Shown here piece after piece: positions 1 to 11,699 of a stretch of DNA of 64,000 nt. The translations under genes were made by a program, and so were the position numbers. The notes under the pieces were generated by a model. It was given only the letters and a program-made list of their open reading frames with translations, ran no database searches and was not told the origin of the DNA. The DNA lies in NCBI RefSeq assembly GCF_021130785.1, contig NC_060208.1, positions 54,292,501-54,356,500 of the forward strand. Reading direction: 5' to 3'. The stretch's first letter is position 1, and each line of letters begins with the position of its first letter. The DNA is from Homalodisca vitripennis (taxonomy: Eukaryota > Arthropoda > Insecta > Hemiptera > Cicadellidae).

Positions 1-51
1 TGCGGTAAGTTAGGCCACGAAAGCCGTGACTGCAAGGAGGATTATGACTAA
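1..51 (+). CDS. C-terminal end of a CCHC zinc-knuckle protein (partial)
   Basis: The window opens in frame in a coding sequence of 16 codons ending in TAA at 49-51. The peptide CGKLGHESRDCKEDYD contains the last three ligands of a zinc knuckle: Cys, four residues, His, four residues, Cys. The first Cys would lie upstream of the window. Such knuckles bind single-stranded nucleic acid. They occur in cellular RNA-binding proteins (CNBP and ZCCHC types) and in retroelement Gag proteins. The AT-rich DNA that follows, with AATAAA at 241-246, fits a host 3' UTR better than a retroelement, but the family cannot be fixed from 16 residues. The GTAAGT at 5-10 is read here as codons, not as a splice donor. 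Confidence 0.55.
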   Translation, partial: CGKLGHESRDCKEDYD

Positions 52-265
52 GCTGCCATTTTATCTTTTGTTTAACAAAAAATTGTTGTACGACTCTACC
101 ATGCGAGCTAGTTGTTTTGAGGTTTTTATTATGGAAAATTGAGAAGTTTTATTGTACCTACATTATAGGACTCATGAATAATTGTCTTTAAAGATGTAAT
201 ATATTATTCTGTCCATATTATATCTATATACTTTACTATGAATAAATTTTATTTGTAATTTTGTT
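52..265 (+). other. Putative 3' UTR with polyadenylation signal
   Basis: AT-rich sequence directly after the stop codon of the zinc-knuckle fragment. A canonical AATAAA lies at 241-246, followed by T/G-rich sequence, as expected for a cleavage and polyadenylation site near 260. Confidence 0.4.
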
Positions 266-2035
266 ACGTGTTTTATTTTGCTATAATTTATATTGTGTCT
301 TTGAATTTTTTAAATTAATAGACGGCATATAAATTTAATAGTTATTATCTTATAAATGTTTTATGTATTTTTTAAACTTGTTTATGTATTTTTCGAATAC
401 AGTGAAAGTTTTAATTAGTTACTATATTTTAATTTTTTATTTGAAGGTTGATTAATTTTGAAATGTTAAAAATGTTTAAATTTTTAGTATTATAGTGAAG
501 TTGCGTAATTAAACTCTTTTCAGTTTGTACTGAAGACTTACCTTGCCAATCTATTGTTTACCTTGACACAGTGATTTATTTATTTAACTCCTTTACTAAT
601 AGAGCACTGGATATACATTTCTTTATTTCTTCATTGTGTGCAATTAGCTTAATTTTTTTTTTTAATTTTGTTGAAATTATATTTGAATTAAGATTTCTGA
701 AGTTATTATAAGACGTAAAAATTAAAACTGATATTTTAAAAGAATGTTTTACAAATAAATATGTATAAGAAAACATGGCATTTGCCAATTCAGTTAAGAA
801 AATCATAGTTTTAAAACAACAAAATTGAAATTCTAATTTAAATAATTCTAAAGTTTAAAACAATGTTTATATGAAACATAATACACAAACATCATAGGAA
901 CAGAGCTTGCATGGAGATCTCAAGAGTTATATTGTCGCCCTCCCCACTTTGGAAAGGTGTTAAAACGCACCAGCGTACAGTACAAAAGATATTTGGTTTG
1001 GTTTCTATGACAATTCATTTTGGATCAATTATAATATGCAAACGAGCATAGTTGTCTAATGTTCAATTTAAATTCCAAAGTTTTATAAAAAGTTTTGCGA
1101 ACTATAGTTCACAATGGAGAACAAAAAATTTGCAACATTTCCTGTGATAAGCGTGGGGAGGGTTGACCCTACTTGGTCATTTTATCCTGTATTGTCAGGC
1201 TATTTTGAAGTTGGAGATTATTACAAATTAAGAAAAATACCAATAAGGAGCAATATATGGTGTTATATATATTTTTTTCAGGATGAAGTGGAGAATAATA
1301 TGTAAATTTAAAATTTTATTAATACTTAATTTATAAACAAACACTCTAATAATGATGTTGTTTCTTGAACACAAATGGCCTCAAAAATAAAATTTAATAA
1401 TTATTGGTGTAAATAAAAATTGTGTATAATATGTAAATATTTGTTAGACAATCTTAACATTCAGGGGTGTCCATGTTTTTGAAATAAAAGTTATGAAAAA
1501 ATTGGATATATGAGATATCCATTTTGTTTAAAACTCAAAGTACTTTGAGAAAACAAAAACTTTATTGTAGATATAATGTAACGGTACTAATGATACAAAC
1601 CTAAAACTTGTTATGTGCATAAATTATCAAAAACCAATGTATAAATAAGAGTTTTGAAACAACAGCAGTCTTCAGACTTTATTCCGCTTTTGCTTTGGAT
1701 CCTCCCAGGAAGTAGGTTGTGCATCTTCCAGCCTAAATATGAGCATTTAGGCAGCTGGTGTCTGGAGGTGGGTCTGTATCATAGATGTCTGATCTTTGTT
1801 GCAGTACGTATTGGTCTACATGCAGTATCACCTCTTGGATGTAAAGCACATTTAATTACTGTCATGGTTTTTAGTTTGGAAATATGACTATAGCTGTACA
1901 TGAATCCAATGCCTGAAGAATCCTAATGTCTAGCTTTTATAGCAGTAGAATTCAATGGATATTTCCTGTTGATGTTTCTTCCCATGTAAGAAGGCCTTAC
2001 CGAAGGCGAGATTCAAAGAGTGTATGATACGCCAC
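266..2035. other. AT-rich stretch with no supported gene
   Basis: Short open frames here have no recognisable domain, signal peptide or splice partner. A small hairpin, GCCTAAAT then ATTTAGGC with a 6-base loop, sits near 1730-1751. The part from about 1650 may be the decayed 3' end of the LINE fragment that follows on the minus strand, but I could not align it to a known domain. Confidence 0.4.
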
Positions 2036-2890
2036 TTAGGCTGTGTCTTCATAAGTTGTATGTTTAGATTTAATTTCCTTTTCTGACATATACTAGTTGT
2101 TTAGTTTTCCTAGTATTCACAGCTAAGTCATTTTTGTTGATTTTTGAGGCGATGTTATGCGCAGCAAATGAGTAAATTTGCTAATGCTTTTTGTGATTTT
2201 CCAGCTAGCAGCAGACTCATATCATCAGCGAGCATCAGTAGTTTGCAGTGTTCTTGAAAATACTGTGGCATATCTCTTGTTAATAAAACAAAAAGATCAG
2301 AGCCCAATGACCAATACAGAGCCTTGAGGTGCACCTCAAGATTAGTTAGGAGCGGTTTGAACATAACCTCTTGTGTTGTCAAAAGATATGATTGTCTCAG
2401 TTATATCTTTTATGTCCAGTTTGTCTAGTTTGTGCATTATTAGATCATGGCCCAGGCAATCAAAAGCCTTTCTGAAGTCCAGCATGAAAGTCATTACAAT
2501 ATTTTGTCTTGAAGATTATCAATGATGAAATAATTAATTTTACAATCACTGTGGTAGGTGATTTTTGACAAATCCTTGTTGTTGGATCAGTTAAATATTG
2601 TGGTAGTTCCAGTTATCTATCAATCTACTTAAAACAACTCACTCAATTATCTTTGAAAATGTCGATAGGAATGATAGCGGGCAATAGTTGCTGGTATCCA
2701 GATGACAGCCAACTTGGGGTACACATTTGCAAATTTAGTGTTGAGGGGAATTTAGTAGTTTGTTTTCCAAAGCCTGCAAATATAAGTTCATTAGGGGCTG
2801 GAGGGAATGCACAAAGGGGAGAATTAGAATTTTGCACTTATTGTAGACTATCAACAATGCAAAATTCAACTCTCCAGGAATTGCTTAGCC
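2036..2890 (-). mobile_element. Non-LTR retrotransposon reverse-transcriptase remnant
   Basis: Read on the minus strand in broken frames, this shows typical LINE reverse-transcriptase blocks. A segment near 2590-2660 resembles the 'VLSRLID' block. One near 2430-2470 reads like 'AFDCLGHDLIMHKL'. A GAPQGSVL-like block lies near 2300-2340. The best stretch, near 2200-2280, reads MPQYFQEHCKLLMLADDMSLLLAGKS and carries a degenerate (Y/F)ADD catalytic motif as LADD. Stops and frame changes show it is dead. It resembles the jockey/CR1 group, but the clade is not certain. Confidence 0.6.
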
Positions 2891-2985
2891 TACAATATTT
2901 ATATATACTTCGTTTATTGCGGAAAATGGCCTATGGTGGAATCTTACCAACCTATGTACACATTGTAGATGAGGATCATGGTTAG

Positions 2986-5900
2986 GTTTTCTGAAAGGTG
3001 GTGTGGTTTGTGGTTGAGATTTTAAAAATTAATTTTATATATTTGTAGCTCTTTAAGATAAACTTCCTTAAAGACAATAAGTGAAGAAAAATGGTCTCTC
3101 CACAGAAAATTACATAAAGTAAAGTAGGTAGTTTTTCAAGGCAATTTTATTATCAGGCCCAAACAAAATCAGCTGAAGGTGATTGGTTCTGGCAAAGGAC
3201 ATGATAAGGTCTGCAGGATAAGCGCGGTGGAGTCCTCCAGGTGCAGTCAACAAGAATGCAGCAGGAGTGCAGGGAGGTGTTTCATGACTCTTTCAGCTGT
3301 CTGTGGGGTGTTATCGACAAGGATAAATTGAATGTTAATTATATGTTTGATGTTACTATTAGTGTTGGTAATAATAATTGTTAAAATGGGTATGTCAATA
3401 ATGATGAGTGAGTAGGTTTGTGGCTAGGTTAGGTGTATGACATGCTGTGCTATAGGATTAATTTAAAATATAATATTTGGGTTGGGGGATAAAGGTTGTG
3501 TGTTTGGTAGTTGTTTTATTATCTTTAAATAATGTAGGGTGTAAAAAATGGCTGGCTGTTCTCTCACCAAGATCCACCTTTGGGTATACACGCTGGGACT
3601 GGGTTTCCCACGTGTTAGGACGTGTCGTCACAATATTTTTTTAATACCTACCAGTAACATTGGTCCAATGTAATCTACAAAGATACCGGTAACTATAAAT
3701 TATGCTTTAAATGCATACTAACTTATCATGGAATGGTTATAAAGATATTTTGTATTTTTTCTGTCTTCAGAAAAGATATTGTAATGGACCATAACTAGAA
3801 TTGTGTTTAAAAATTTTTAAAAGTATTCCATTGAAACCCGATAACTTCACCTGAAATGTAGGTGTCAAAACTTAATATTATGTTAATATTTTCATTAAAG
3901 ACTTCCACCTTAAATGTTAGATGTCATTTAATTTTAGTGTTGACATTTTTATCTAGGTACCATAAACCAGTATTTGTAGTTAGTTTTCACAAAATAACCT
4001 GTAGAATAAAATTTTTTATTTTACTGCTATAACTACTTCGAAACTAGGGTTTTCAGGAAATACAAAAAATAACATATTTTGTGGACATATTTTATTCAAA
4101 CAAATTAGAAAAAGTTTGAAACAATTATTTCGGAGTATCGATTGATTTTCTAAAGGTTTGCAAATTTATTTTTGTAGTAGGGTAAATTGCTGTAACTTCT
4201 TGTGCATTTCTTCTTTTTTTATTCTCTTTGGAGAAGAATATGAGAAATACCTAGAATTAAAAGGACCTTTCAGCTGCTTCTGGAGTGAAATAATAATATA
4301 ATTGCAGAACTGACGACATGAATGCTCACTCATCGTTTCAGGTGAGTATGTGCGTTTATCCACCTCAACCCAAGTGAACACTAGCTTTTGACTTCACCCA
4401 GTGTTTGTTGTTAAGACATGAAAAGAAGTAATAAACCAAATATGAATTAAATTTATTACACATAAACCTTAACGAGAAACTTAGAATTGATCTCGGTCTC
4501 TTTAACCTTTTCATTTCATAAGGTCTGTTGTGGTGTTTTTGGGAACTCTCATGTATGAGAATATCTCTACAAAACATTGTAGATGCCTTTTGATGACCTA
4601 AATAATGATCTAAATATTTTATTCTTATGTAATAAGAAGTTGTAAAATAACCAAAGAAAAATACAACCTGGACACAACTGAGATATTTTCGTTGCCCACT
4701 AAAAAGATTGAATTATAAGAGAGTTGTATTTAAATTACAGTTAGTAATTTACTGGAATTGTTTTATTTTTTTAATTGAGGTTATAAATTCTCCAGTTTTG
4801 CATTTCATTCGTGGTGGCCTTGCCATCTTAACCAACCACCGGGCTTAGTCTGACAAAACACAAGTCAGTAACACATAAAATATCATTTAACAATATCAAG
4901 ACTATAATGTATTGTAAATTATATTAGTTTTATTTTTATTCACCTAGAATGTAAGCTGAAACTACAAGCAGTTTACAGAATAAACTTAATATTCATTTAT
5001 AATAATGCTCTGTATTTAATAAATACACAGTAAATTCAAAGAAATATATTGTTCGCTCTGATGACTGAATAAAATTTGTATACACACCAAAAACATACAG
5101 ATGTGGTTATAAAGTCTATGACTTTATTTTGTCTGTTCGTTCAGGTGATTTCTTGAAGGCAATGTCATGGGATTTAATAAATATCACATTGACAGCAGTT
5201 GAATCTCTTTTTCTATGAAGGATCTATCGCTGTACTTTTTGTAGTAGTATTGTAGTATTACTTGTAGTATTTTTTCCTACTCTCACTCATTTACAAACAA
5301 CATTTTTTTCTTAATTATAGTTCATTACAGGCATAATAATTTTGTTGTCCATCAAAATCATGTTTTTTTTGACAATTTTGAGTTATTTTCAGATATAATA
5401 CTTCTCATCCATTATTGGAGTACATTGAGAGATACCTCGATCATCGTAGGAACATCGACAGAACACAGCTAAATTCTACTCTACAATTCTAGTTAAATGT
5501 GAATTACTTCTGGGAACAGAGGCACATTGGTTAAGGGGATTGATTGATTTGTAGGGAGTTGTTTGTGGTGCAGAACATGACACTGTCACCATTAAAAAAT
5601 AACTTTCTGATGCCTTACTTTTATACTAAATACTTAAAAATAGTTGACTTTTCCAAAACCTGCATTGTCTGTAACATTTGAATAATTGTTCTAGTTACTA
5701 ATTTTTAAATAGTTTATAACTGAAAAAACAACATACTCTCTTACATAAGAACAAGTGTTTAGTGTGATGTGATGTGATGTGATGTAGTATACCAGTTTAC
5801 TGGACCTACTTACTTAACCTCACTGATACATCTGGGTTCGGATTATCTATGATTCTAAATGCAGAAAACTATAGTGATTTATTTACATTAATTAGTTCAA

Positions 5901-7260
5901 TACATAATAATATTGTAATATATGTAATACAAGGTTGGATTAACAAATGGGCTGAAAGGGTTAGAGTTCAGGGTGGCAAACTTGGGGACGGGCTGATTCT
6001 GGGGTAGAAAGTTTAGAAATACATAAACTAAAATGAGTAATGAAAGTGATTTAACATATTATAATAAAACTTATTAAAACATAGCGTAATATAAGACTAA
6101 AATAGCATGCTTTGGTGGTATTTTGCTAGAATTAAAAATAGGCTCTTGCTGTGGTTTACTAATGATCTTGCTGCTGACTACTGTACATAGTGTATTTTAT
6201 CGTGCTAATAATGGTTCATAAATTGGTAAGACTCTACAAATGACAACCCAGATATCTTGATTACAAATTAGTAACTAGGACCAAAAAACTGTGTTAGTAG
6301 CAACAGATTTAGCTTTTGATTACATAGTTTCTTATAGTCAAAGATGGCAGGTTGAAGGTGAGCAATACTGTGATCAGTTGTGGGGTGGGGGGTGAGGACA
6401 AAGCAATCGGGATAGTCATGGGTGGCAGATTTTAAAATCCGCTGTGGAAGTATGTCATATGATATGTCAGTATATGTAAGTATTATACATATGTCAGTAT
6501 ATGTGTGAGTATACTAATATGTCATATTATTCTTACCTCTAATTTTTTCTATTCTAGAAATCTGTTGATTCCCAAATTATTATATTGATTTCAAACGCTA
6601 GAAGTGGAAAAAGACCGATATTCAATGAGAAAGATCATCATGTAATAGTAGGTGGGCATTGCAGAAGATTTGTTTCATGTGTATGTGTTTGTTACATGGC
6701 ATACGAATGAGTAAATATTCCACAATCGTATATTAAATAACATAACTATAAAGAAGGATAACAAATTTTAATATTAATAATAGTTTGGCTATTCTTTATA
6801 ATTATGCTTCCTCCAATTATGTCCATTGTAATTTACTCCTGGTCTAATCCACCAACAGGCAGATGACGGGTAAGGCAGCTGTCATATGAGTGCACAATAT
6901 TTCTTTATCTAGTATTAATTGTTTGTGTTGTACTTGATTTATAGTTCTATTTAATTAAAACAATAAACAAACCCATAAGTGATAGATTAGTGATTTCCCA
7001 GATTTTGTGGCAGAACATGTTTCTAATACATAAAAAAAATCAAATAGTTTATTGCCAAAAACATTACAAAATGTATAGCAATTGTAATGATTACATTTCA
7101 AACCTTTTTAAATAAAAAAAAAAAAACGTTACAACCCAGCCAAAAAAACACAGCACTTTCACTTGTAACACATTATTTTTTCCAATTTTCCCACTTGCAG
7201 TTCCGGTTGTCACTCTTCTGATCATGACCTAGTTGTATATCATAAACTCGTCAGCACTAA
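2986..7260. other. AT-rich intergenic DNA, no supported gene
   Basis: I found no exon with recognisable coding content. A short run of GTGAT repeats lies near 5763-5786. The somewhat GC-richer patch at 3130-3300 and another near 3540-3620 may be decayed repeats, but I cannot name them. Open frames at 4166-4577 have no domain or signal peptide. Confidence 0.4.
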
Positions 7261-7269
7261 AAAATGCTT

Positions 7270-7700
7270 GGCACACTAAAACAAGTTCCAAACAAGCTTT
7301 TTCCACCTTAGGCAATGAGGCACTTTTAATTGATTCTGGCTACATGTTGACAAACGATCTCCTGTCTGAGAGCGTAAGTGTTTGTTAATCACCGTCATGT
7401 CTGCCAGTTCAGTAAATATCACTGCCTCTTGTTTCAAACACATGTATGTTTCGACCACTTGTTATGTTACATTTAGATATGCAAAATAAAGTTGACTCTA
7501 AAATGTAGTTTCCTTGCAAGATTCAACGAACGTATGTGCGATTATGCGAATTGCTTGTTTTTGCAATTTGAATGATCTGAAGAATTGGCTCTTTGTGCTT
7601 GCTCTCCACGACACCAAACTGTAGGTAATGTGGGAGTAGATCAAGCCGAATATGCCGTCATGTAACACGAGTAGGGCAGTATTTGGCTAATGCCTTCAAA
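7270..7700 (-). mobile_element. LINE reverse-transcriptase C-terminal remnant
   Basis: The minus strand between about 7660 and 7500 reads SHITYSLVSWRASTKSQFF and then FKLQKQAIRIIA. This is the conserved thumb or connector region of jockey/CR1-type reverse transcriptases, usually seen as 'HS.ISYGL..WG.S....VF.LQKKAIRII'. The part at 7458-7276, including ETYMCLKQ, continues the same C-terminal region. It is a 5'-truncated, frame-broken fossil with no catalytic domain left. Confidence 0.6.
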
Positions 7701-7989
7701 ACATAATTGTCCTAGGACAATTTAGAGCAAACATGATCAAAGTGAGCATTCCAAGTCAATATGTACATATTGTAAATATAGGGTATTCATAAAATGCATA
7801 TGTAATACTTTAAAGTTTTGTACATTTCAAAGTAGAATAATTCATAAAATTGTTCTGGAGGCTTAAGTACAGGCATGTTTCCTTTTTTAAACCGGTTAAT
7901 ACTAAATAAAGTGCTCTAAACTATTTATTTATGAAATCAATGCAATATTTTTTAACAAAACCTAGCCTCCTTAGAAGGTCACATGAAGT

Positions 7990-8960
7990 AATGCAGGAAT
8001 TTCCTGAGGCTGAAATGCTAACCAACGTGTCAGATGCAATGGTTAAGAAATACTCCTTTGAAAACCCATATACTGTCTATCGATTGAAGAGAGAAATGGA
8101 TTAAAAAGGAGGCCTATCCTACAAAAGGAGTCCTGAAGTTTTACACAGATGGTTCACGCCTTGACTCTAGGGCAGGATACGGACCGGGAGTTAACATGAC
8201 AGTGCCCCTGGGAAAACATGCCATGGTCTTTCAAGCGGAAGTCTTGGCAATAGACTCATGCTCCAGAAGACACATACAAATGACAAAAGGATTAAAATAC
8301 TTGATACTTTCTGATAGTCAGGCTGCACTAAAGGCACTTGATATCTGTTCATTTGATTCAAAAGCAGTCTGGGAATTTAAGAATGCTCTAGTTGAGCTGG
8401 CAACGAATAACAGAGTAACCGTTGGTCGGGTGCTGGGTCATGAGGGCACTCATGGAAATGAAAAAGCAGAGACATCCTTGCCAAAAAGGGAGCGGAGTCC
8501 ATAATGGTAGGGCCTGAGCCAGGTTGCAGGATAGCTTTCTCCAACAGCAAAGCTCTTATCAAAGATTGGGAAAAGAGGATAAAAAAACATTAATTGGATT
8601 AGAATCTCAGGATTAAGACTATCCAAAATGTTTATCTCTCCTTATGATAAAGGATGGGCAGCTCTCTTGGATCAGATTAAGGAGAATATAAGACTGATAT
8701 TAGGGATGTTGACAGGACATGGCCCCCTAAGGAAACATCTTATGAGGGTGGGCCTTAGCCAGACTGACGAATGTAGACTCTGTAGAGAAGAGGAGGAATC
8801 AGCATCTGCCATATCCTGGACATCAGAGAACAGGAGCCCTCAGATCTGATTGGCTTCTGCAAAAGCCTCGGACTTTGAGGACACACATTTAAGTAAGGGA
8901 GGCGCAAAGGTCCTTTTAGGACTAAGTGCGGGGACAAACTGTCCTTTTGCCTCAGGACAA
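7990..8960 (+). mobile_element. LINE RNase H and C-terminal domain remnant
   Basis: The frame starting near 8133 reads FYTDGSRLDSRAGYGPG, then AEVLAI, then LILSDSQAALKAL, then RVLGHEGTHGNEKAE. These are the ordered RNase H1 blocks of non-LTR elements, with catalytic Asp, Glu, Asp and a degenerate terminal block. Downstream, from about 8628, LLTGHGPLRKHL-like sequence (here MLTGHGPLRKHL) and a Cys-rich DECRLCREEEES follow. These are characteristic of the tail of jockey/R1-like ORF2. Frame breaks occur near 8500, 8600 and 8810. The RNase H frame is open for about 120 codons, so this copy is younger than the other LINE fragments here. Confidence 0.75.
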
Positions 8961-9059
8961 AAAAAAGAACAAACAAAAATATCAGCAACAAGTGTGAAAA
9001 AATGCAATTCTTCAAACAATGCTATATCTGTAGAACCTACATAAAATATTGGGTTTTTA

Positions 9060-9480
9060 ACTCAAACAGTGGTTTTTCTTGGTTCTTCCAATATACGATT
9101 TGTCAGATCCTCAATGTTGGCAGGTTTAGTCATAGACATTTTCTTTTAAGAAGCCCCACAAACAAATCTAATGAATTATGATCCGGTACCTATGCGACTG
9201 ATCCAATGGTTAGGAAGCGCTCATCTAACAGATTGTGCACCTGCAAATAGTTATGGGGTGGGACTCCATCTTGCTGAAACCGTTCTGAATCGCAATTTTA
9301 TCCAAGCAGAGCACTGATGGTAAAATGTTATTTTTTAACACATTGAAGTAGATTTCATCTGTTAGGTTTCCATCTATCATGAATGGCCCCACAACTTTAT
9401 CGTTTATTATTTTCATGTCCACATATTCACTTTCTGTGGCCATTCATCAACCAGTGTGAATTATGGTCGGCCCAGTAACA
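9060..9480 (-). mobile_element. Mariner/Tc1-like transposase remnant
   Basis: On the minus strand the sequence reads CCYWADHNSHW, then NDKVVGPFMIDGNLT, then a degenerate QQDGVPPH-like segment near 9270-9250 and a segment resembling 'SLDLF' after it. This is the order of the DDE catalytic core in Tc1/mariner-type transposases found across insects, with the GPFFIDGNLTGE block before the second Asp. Stops and frame changes show it is inactive. No terminal inverted repeats were found nearby. Confidence 0.65.
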
Positions 9481-9599
9481 ACAATACCTATTAACTGATC
9501 CATTAAGAAAGACTGTAGGCTTCATCCAAAAACAGTATTAAATAAACAAATTTTGGATTTCATCACAGTTTCTCATATTTTTTTGCTTAATTCCATTCT

Positions 9600-11080
9600 C
9601 CGATTAAAATCATCCTCTGCAAGTTCTCTGCAAATTTGACCTTACTCATATAAAGATCCTCATAATGCACTCTGTATCCCTGTGTGTACACATGAGATGA
9701 CCTGTCAAATATTTAGAAGCATGCCCCTGTCCATTTAAGGATGCCTGGTGGTGCTGGTTTTTGAGGTCTTGACTGGAATTCTGGTGCAGTGAGATAAAAA
9801 TCCAGAGATGCAATTTTCTGGCATGACTAGTCTAGACCTTAAGACCATTCTCTACTACTAACACTATACATATGAGGAATAATAGCCAAGTTGGAAGTTT
9901 CTGAGGTCCAATGGAGTCACATGAAGAATGGGCCGAGCTTGTGAGCCTTCTTTCAAAGTATCTTACTATCAAGGTAATGGTTCTTGATTATTTATTTTAG
10001 TTGTGAGTAGACCCTCTGCTTCAGTATTATGATCCCAAACCTGGCTATTTTCTCCTAGCTAACTATAGGTGAGATAGAATAGAAGATATTCGTTCCTATG
10101 ATGGTCCTCTGTCTCAGAAACTAATAATAGGGATCACCTGAAGAAATTTTACGAGGATTGTATGGTTGAAAAAGTTATTGTTTGATCAAATGAAAAATTT
10201 AAAGCATAAGTTATTTTAGAATTGTGAGTTAAAAACTTAAGAAATCTGATTTACAATATTTTTTATTGAAATTAAAAATTTATCTTAATTAAACTACTTA
10301 TTTTAGCAAATTTTTACTGAATTAAGGGACATGTATATAATAGGAATATTAATTACAGCAAATAAAGAATTGTGATTGCCGACAATAACATACAGTTGCA
10401 CTGTTAAGTATTATTATTAGGCAAATGGAGAATTTAAAAGAACTCGCAACTTTAAGCAAACATGTATTAAAGATCTGTATAACATATAATCTAGGATAGA
10501 GTTCAATAAATTGCATATAATAATACGTATTAACTGACATATCACTTACCACTGTTAATTTAGTACGCATGTTACATGAAGTTGCCTAGGGTTATAGTTC
10601 AGTTGCCTGATATTAATATCCAGATGTAGTGTCCAATAGTTCAATTATTATTTCAATGCTTACAATGACTTTAAATTTGTTAGTAATGTAATAAATTATT
10701 ATATCATTTATTTTATTAGAAGAACTGTACCCAAGATCTAGCAGATGACATGAAGGCAGTTTAAGGACATTTTGAATATTAGCTTGTACACAAGTTCTAC
10801 ACTCAGTGGAAAAATTTTGTACATGGAAAAATACACAACTTTATTAATATAAGTTACTTTTTATTTCTTGTAACTTCAAATATTCTAAATTTTCATTTTT
10901 TGATATTGTATTGTACTTAATCAAAATGCACAAAATAATAATATTAGGTAATACTCATAGGAAAAATTCAAAATTGTTGATTTTGTGAAATTTATTGTGC
11001 GATTGATGGAGTTGAAATTTGAGACGCAATTGTTGAGATAAACAAAAGATTGAAGTTTCAAATTTGGTTGTGTTCTTGAG
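9600..11080. other. AT-rich DNA without supported gene
   Basis: The first 150 bases may be more of the degraded mariner-like copy. I saw no domain, SINE or tandem array in the rest. A donor-like GTAAGT on the minus strand near 10,550 follows an ATG by only seven codons and has no signal-peptide character. Confidence 0.35.
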
Positions 11081-11084
11081 CTGA

Positions 11085-11345
11085 AACTGAGCTGTTTTTG
11101 AGAGTCGTATCATAGGCATACTGTGAAGACCCAATGTCGTTGACATAAATCATAAAGAGAACTGGACTGTGAATAGTCTTCTGAGGCATACCATAACTCA
11201 AATTTATCGAATTGGAAATTTTGTTGTACATTTGGACATTTTGTGTTCTGTAGCTGAGAAATTAACTCAATCATTTGTGGAGAATTTATAGAATGCCATG
11301 TGACTCCAGTTTATTAAGCAGTATATTATGGTCAACACACTCGAA
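11085..11345 (-). mobile_element. LINE reverse-transcriptase fragment (palm)
   Basis: The minus strand reads FECVDHNILLNKLESHGI, then a FL.YRTQ block, then YGMPQ, then PVLFMIYVNDIGSS and AYDTTL. These match reverse-transcriptase blocks in order, including a degenerate YADD as AYDT. It is a small frame-broken fossil. It lies directly beside a hAT fragment on the same strand, so one of the two probably inserted next to or into the other. Confidence 0.65.
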
Positions 11346-11384
11346 CCATAGAAATCTTTTTAATTCGGAGCTGGAGTGGCAAAG

Positions 11385-11590
11385 ATAGTATCTGGATGTA
11401 TGGAATTTAAAATATCAGCTTCTGAGTGCATTAAAACTAAAGATTCTAAATTGTTATTTGTCAAAAACGATCTTAATCTGGTTTTGATGTTTTTCAATTT
11501 AGAAAATGCTTGTTTACAAGAGGCTTCGGTCAATAGTATGGTTAGAAGAAATTTATGTACTTTTGAAAGGTTTGGGTATTGTAAAGGGTA
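11385..11590 (-). mobile_element. hAT transposase C-terminal dimerisation domain remnant
   Basis: The minus strand carries a continuous segment reading LLTEASCKQAFSKLKNIKTR followed by LRSFLTNNNLESL. This is the hAT C-terminal dimerisation region of the ZMYM1-like type, usual form 'P.T.ASAERSFSKLK.IK..LRS.M...RL..L'. Only the last 65 or so codons remain. No terminal inverted repeats or 8-bp duplication could be found by eye. Confidence 0.6.
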
Positions 11591-11699
11591 TTTGTTATAT
11601 TCTAATATAATTTTATATGTACACTTGATACAACTGTTGCATAATGCCTACCTACACTTTTGACTGAATCTTGTCTTCATCATCATCATCATCACTGTG

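Noticed and set aside
1114..1305. A 63-residue plus-strand frame as a gene
   Set aside because: No signal peptide, domain, splice partner or polyadenylation signal could be tied to it.
2653..2985. 110-residue plus-strand frame
   Set aside because: It overlaps, on the opposite strand, a region that reads as decayed LINE reverse transcriptase.
10349..10570. Minus-strand first exon starting MRTKLTV with a GTAAGT donor near 10550
   Set aside because: Seven codons, no hydrophobic signal, no downstream exon in phase.
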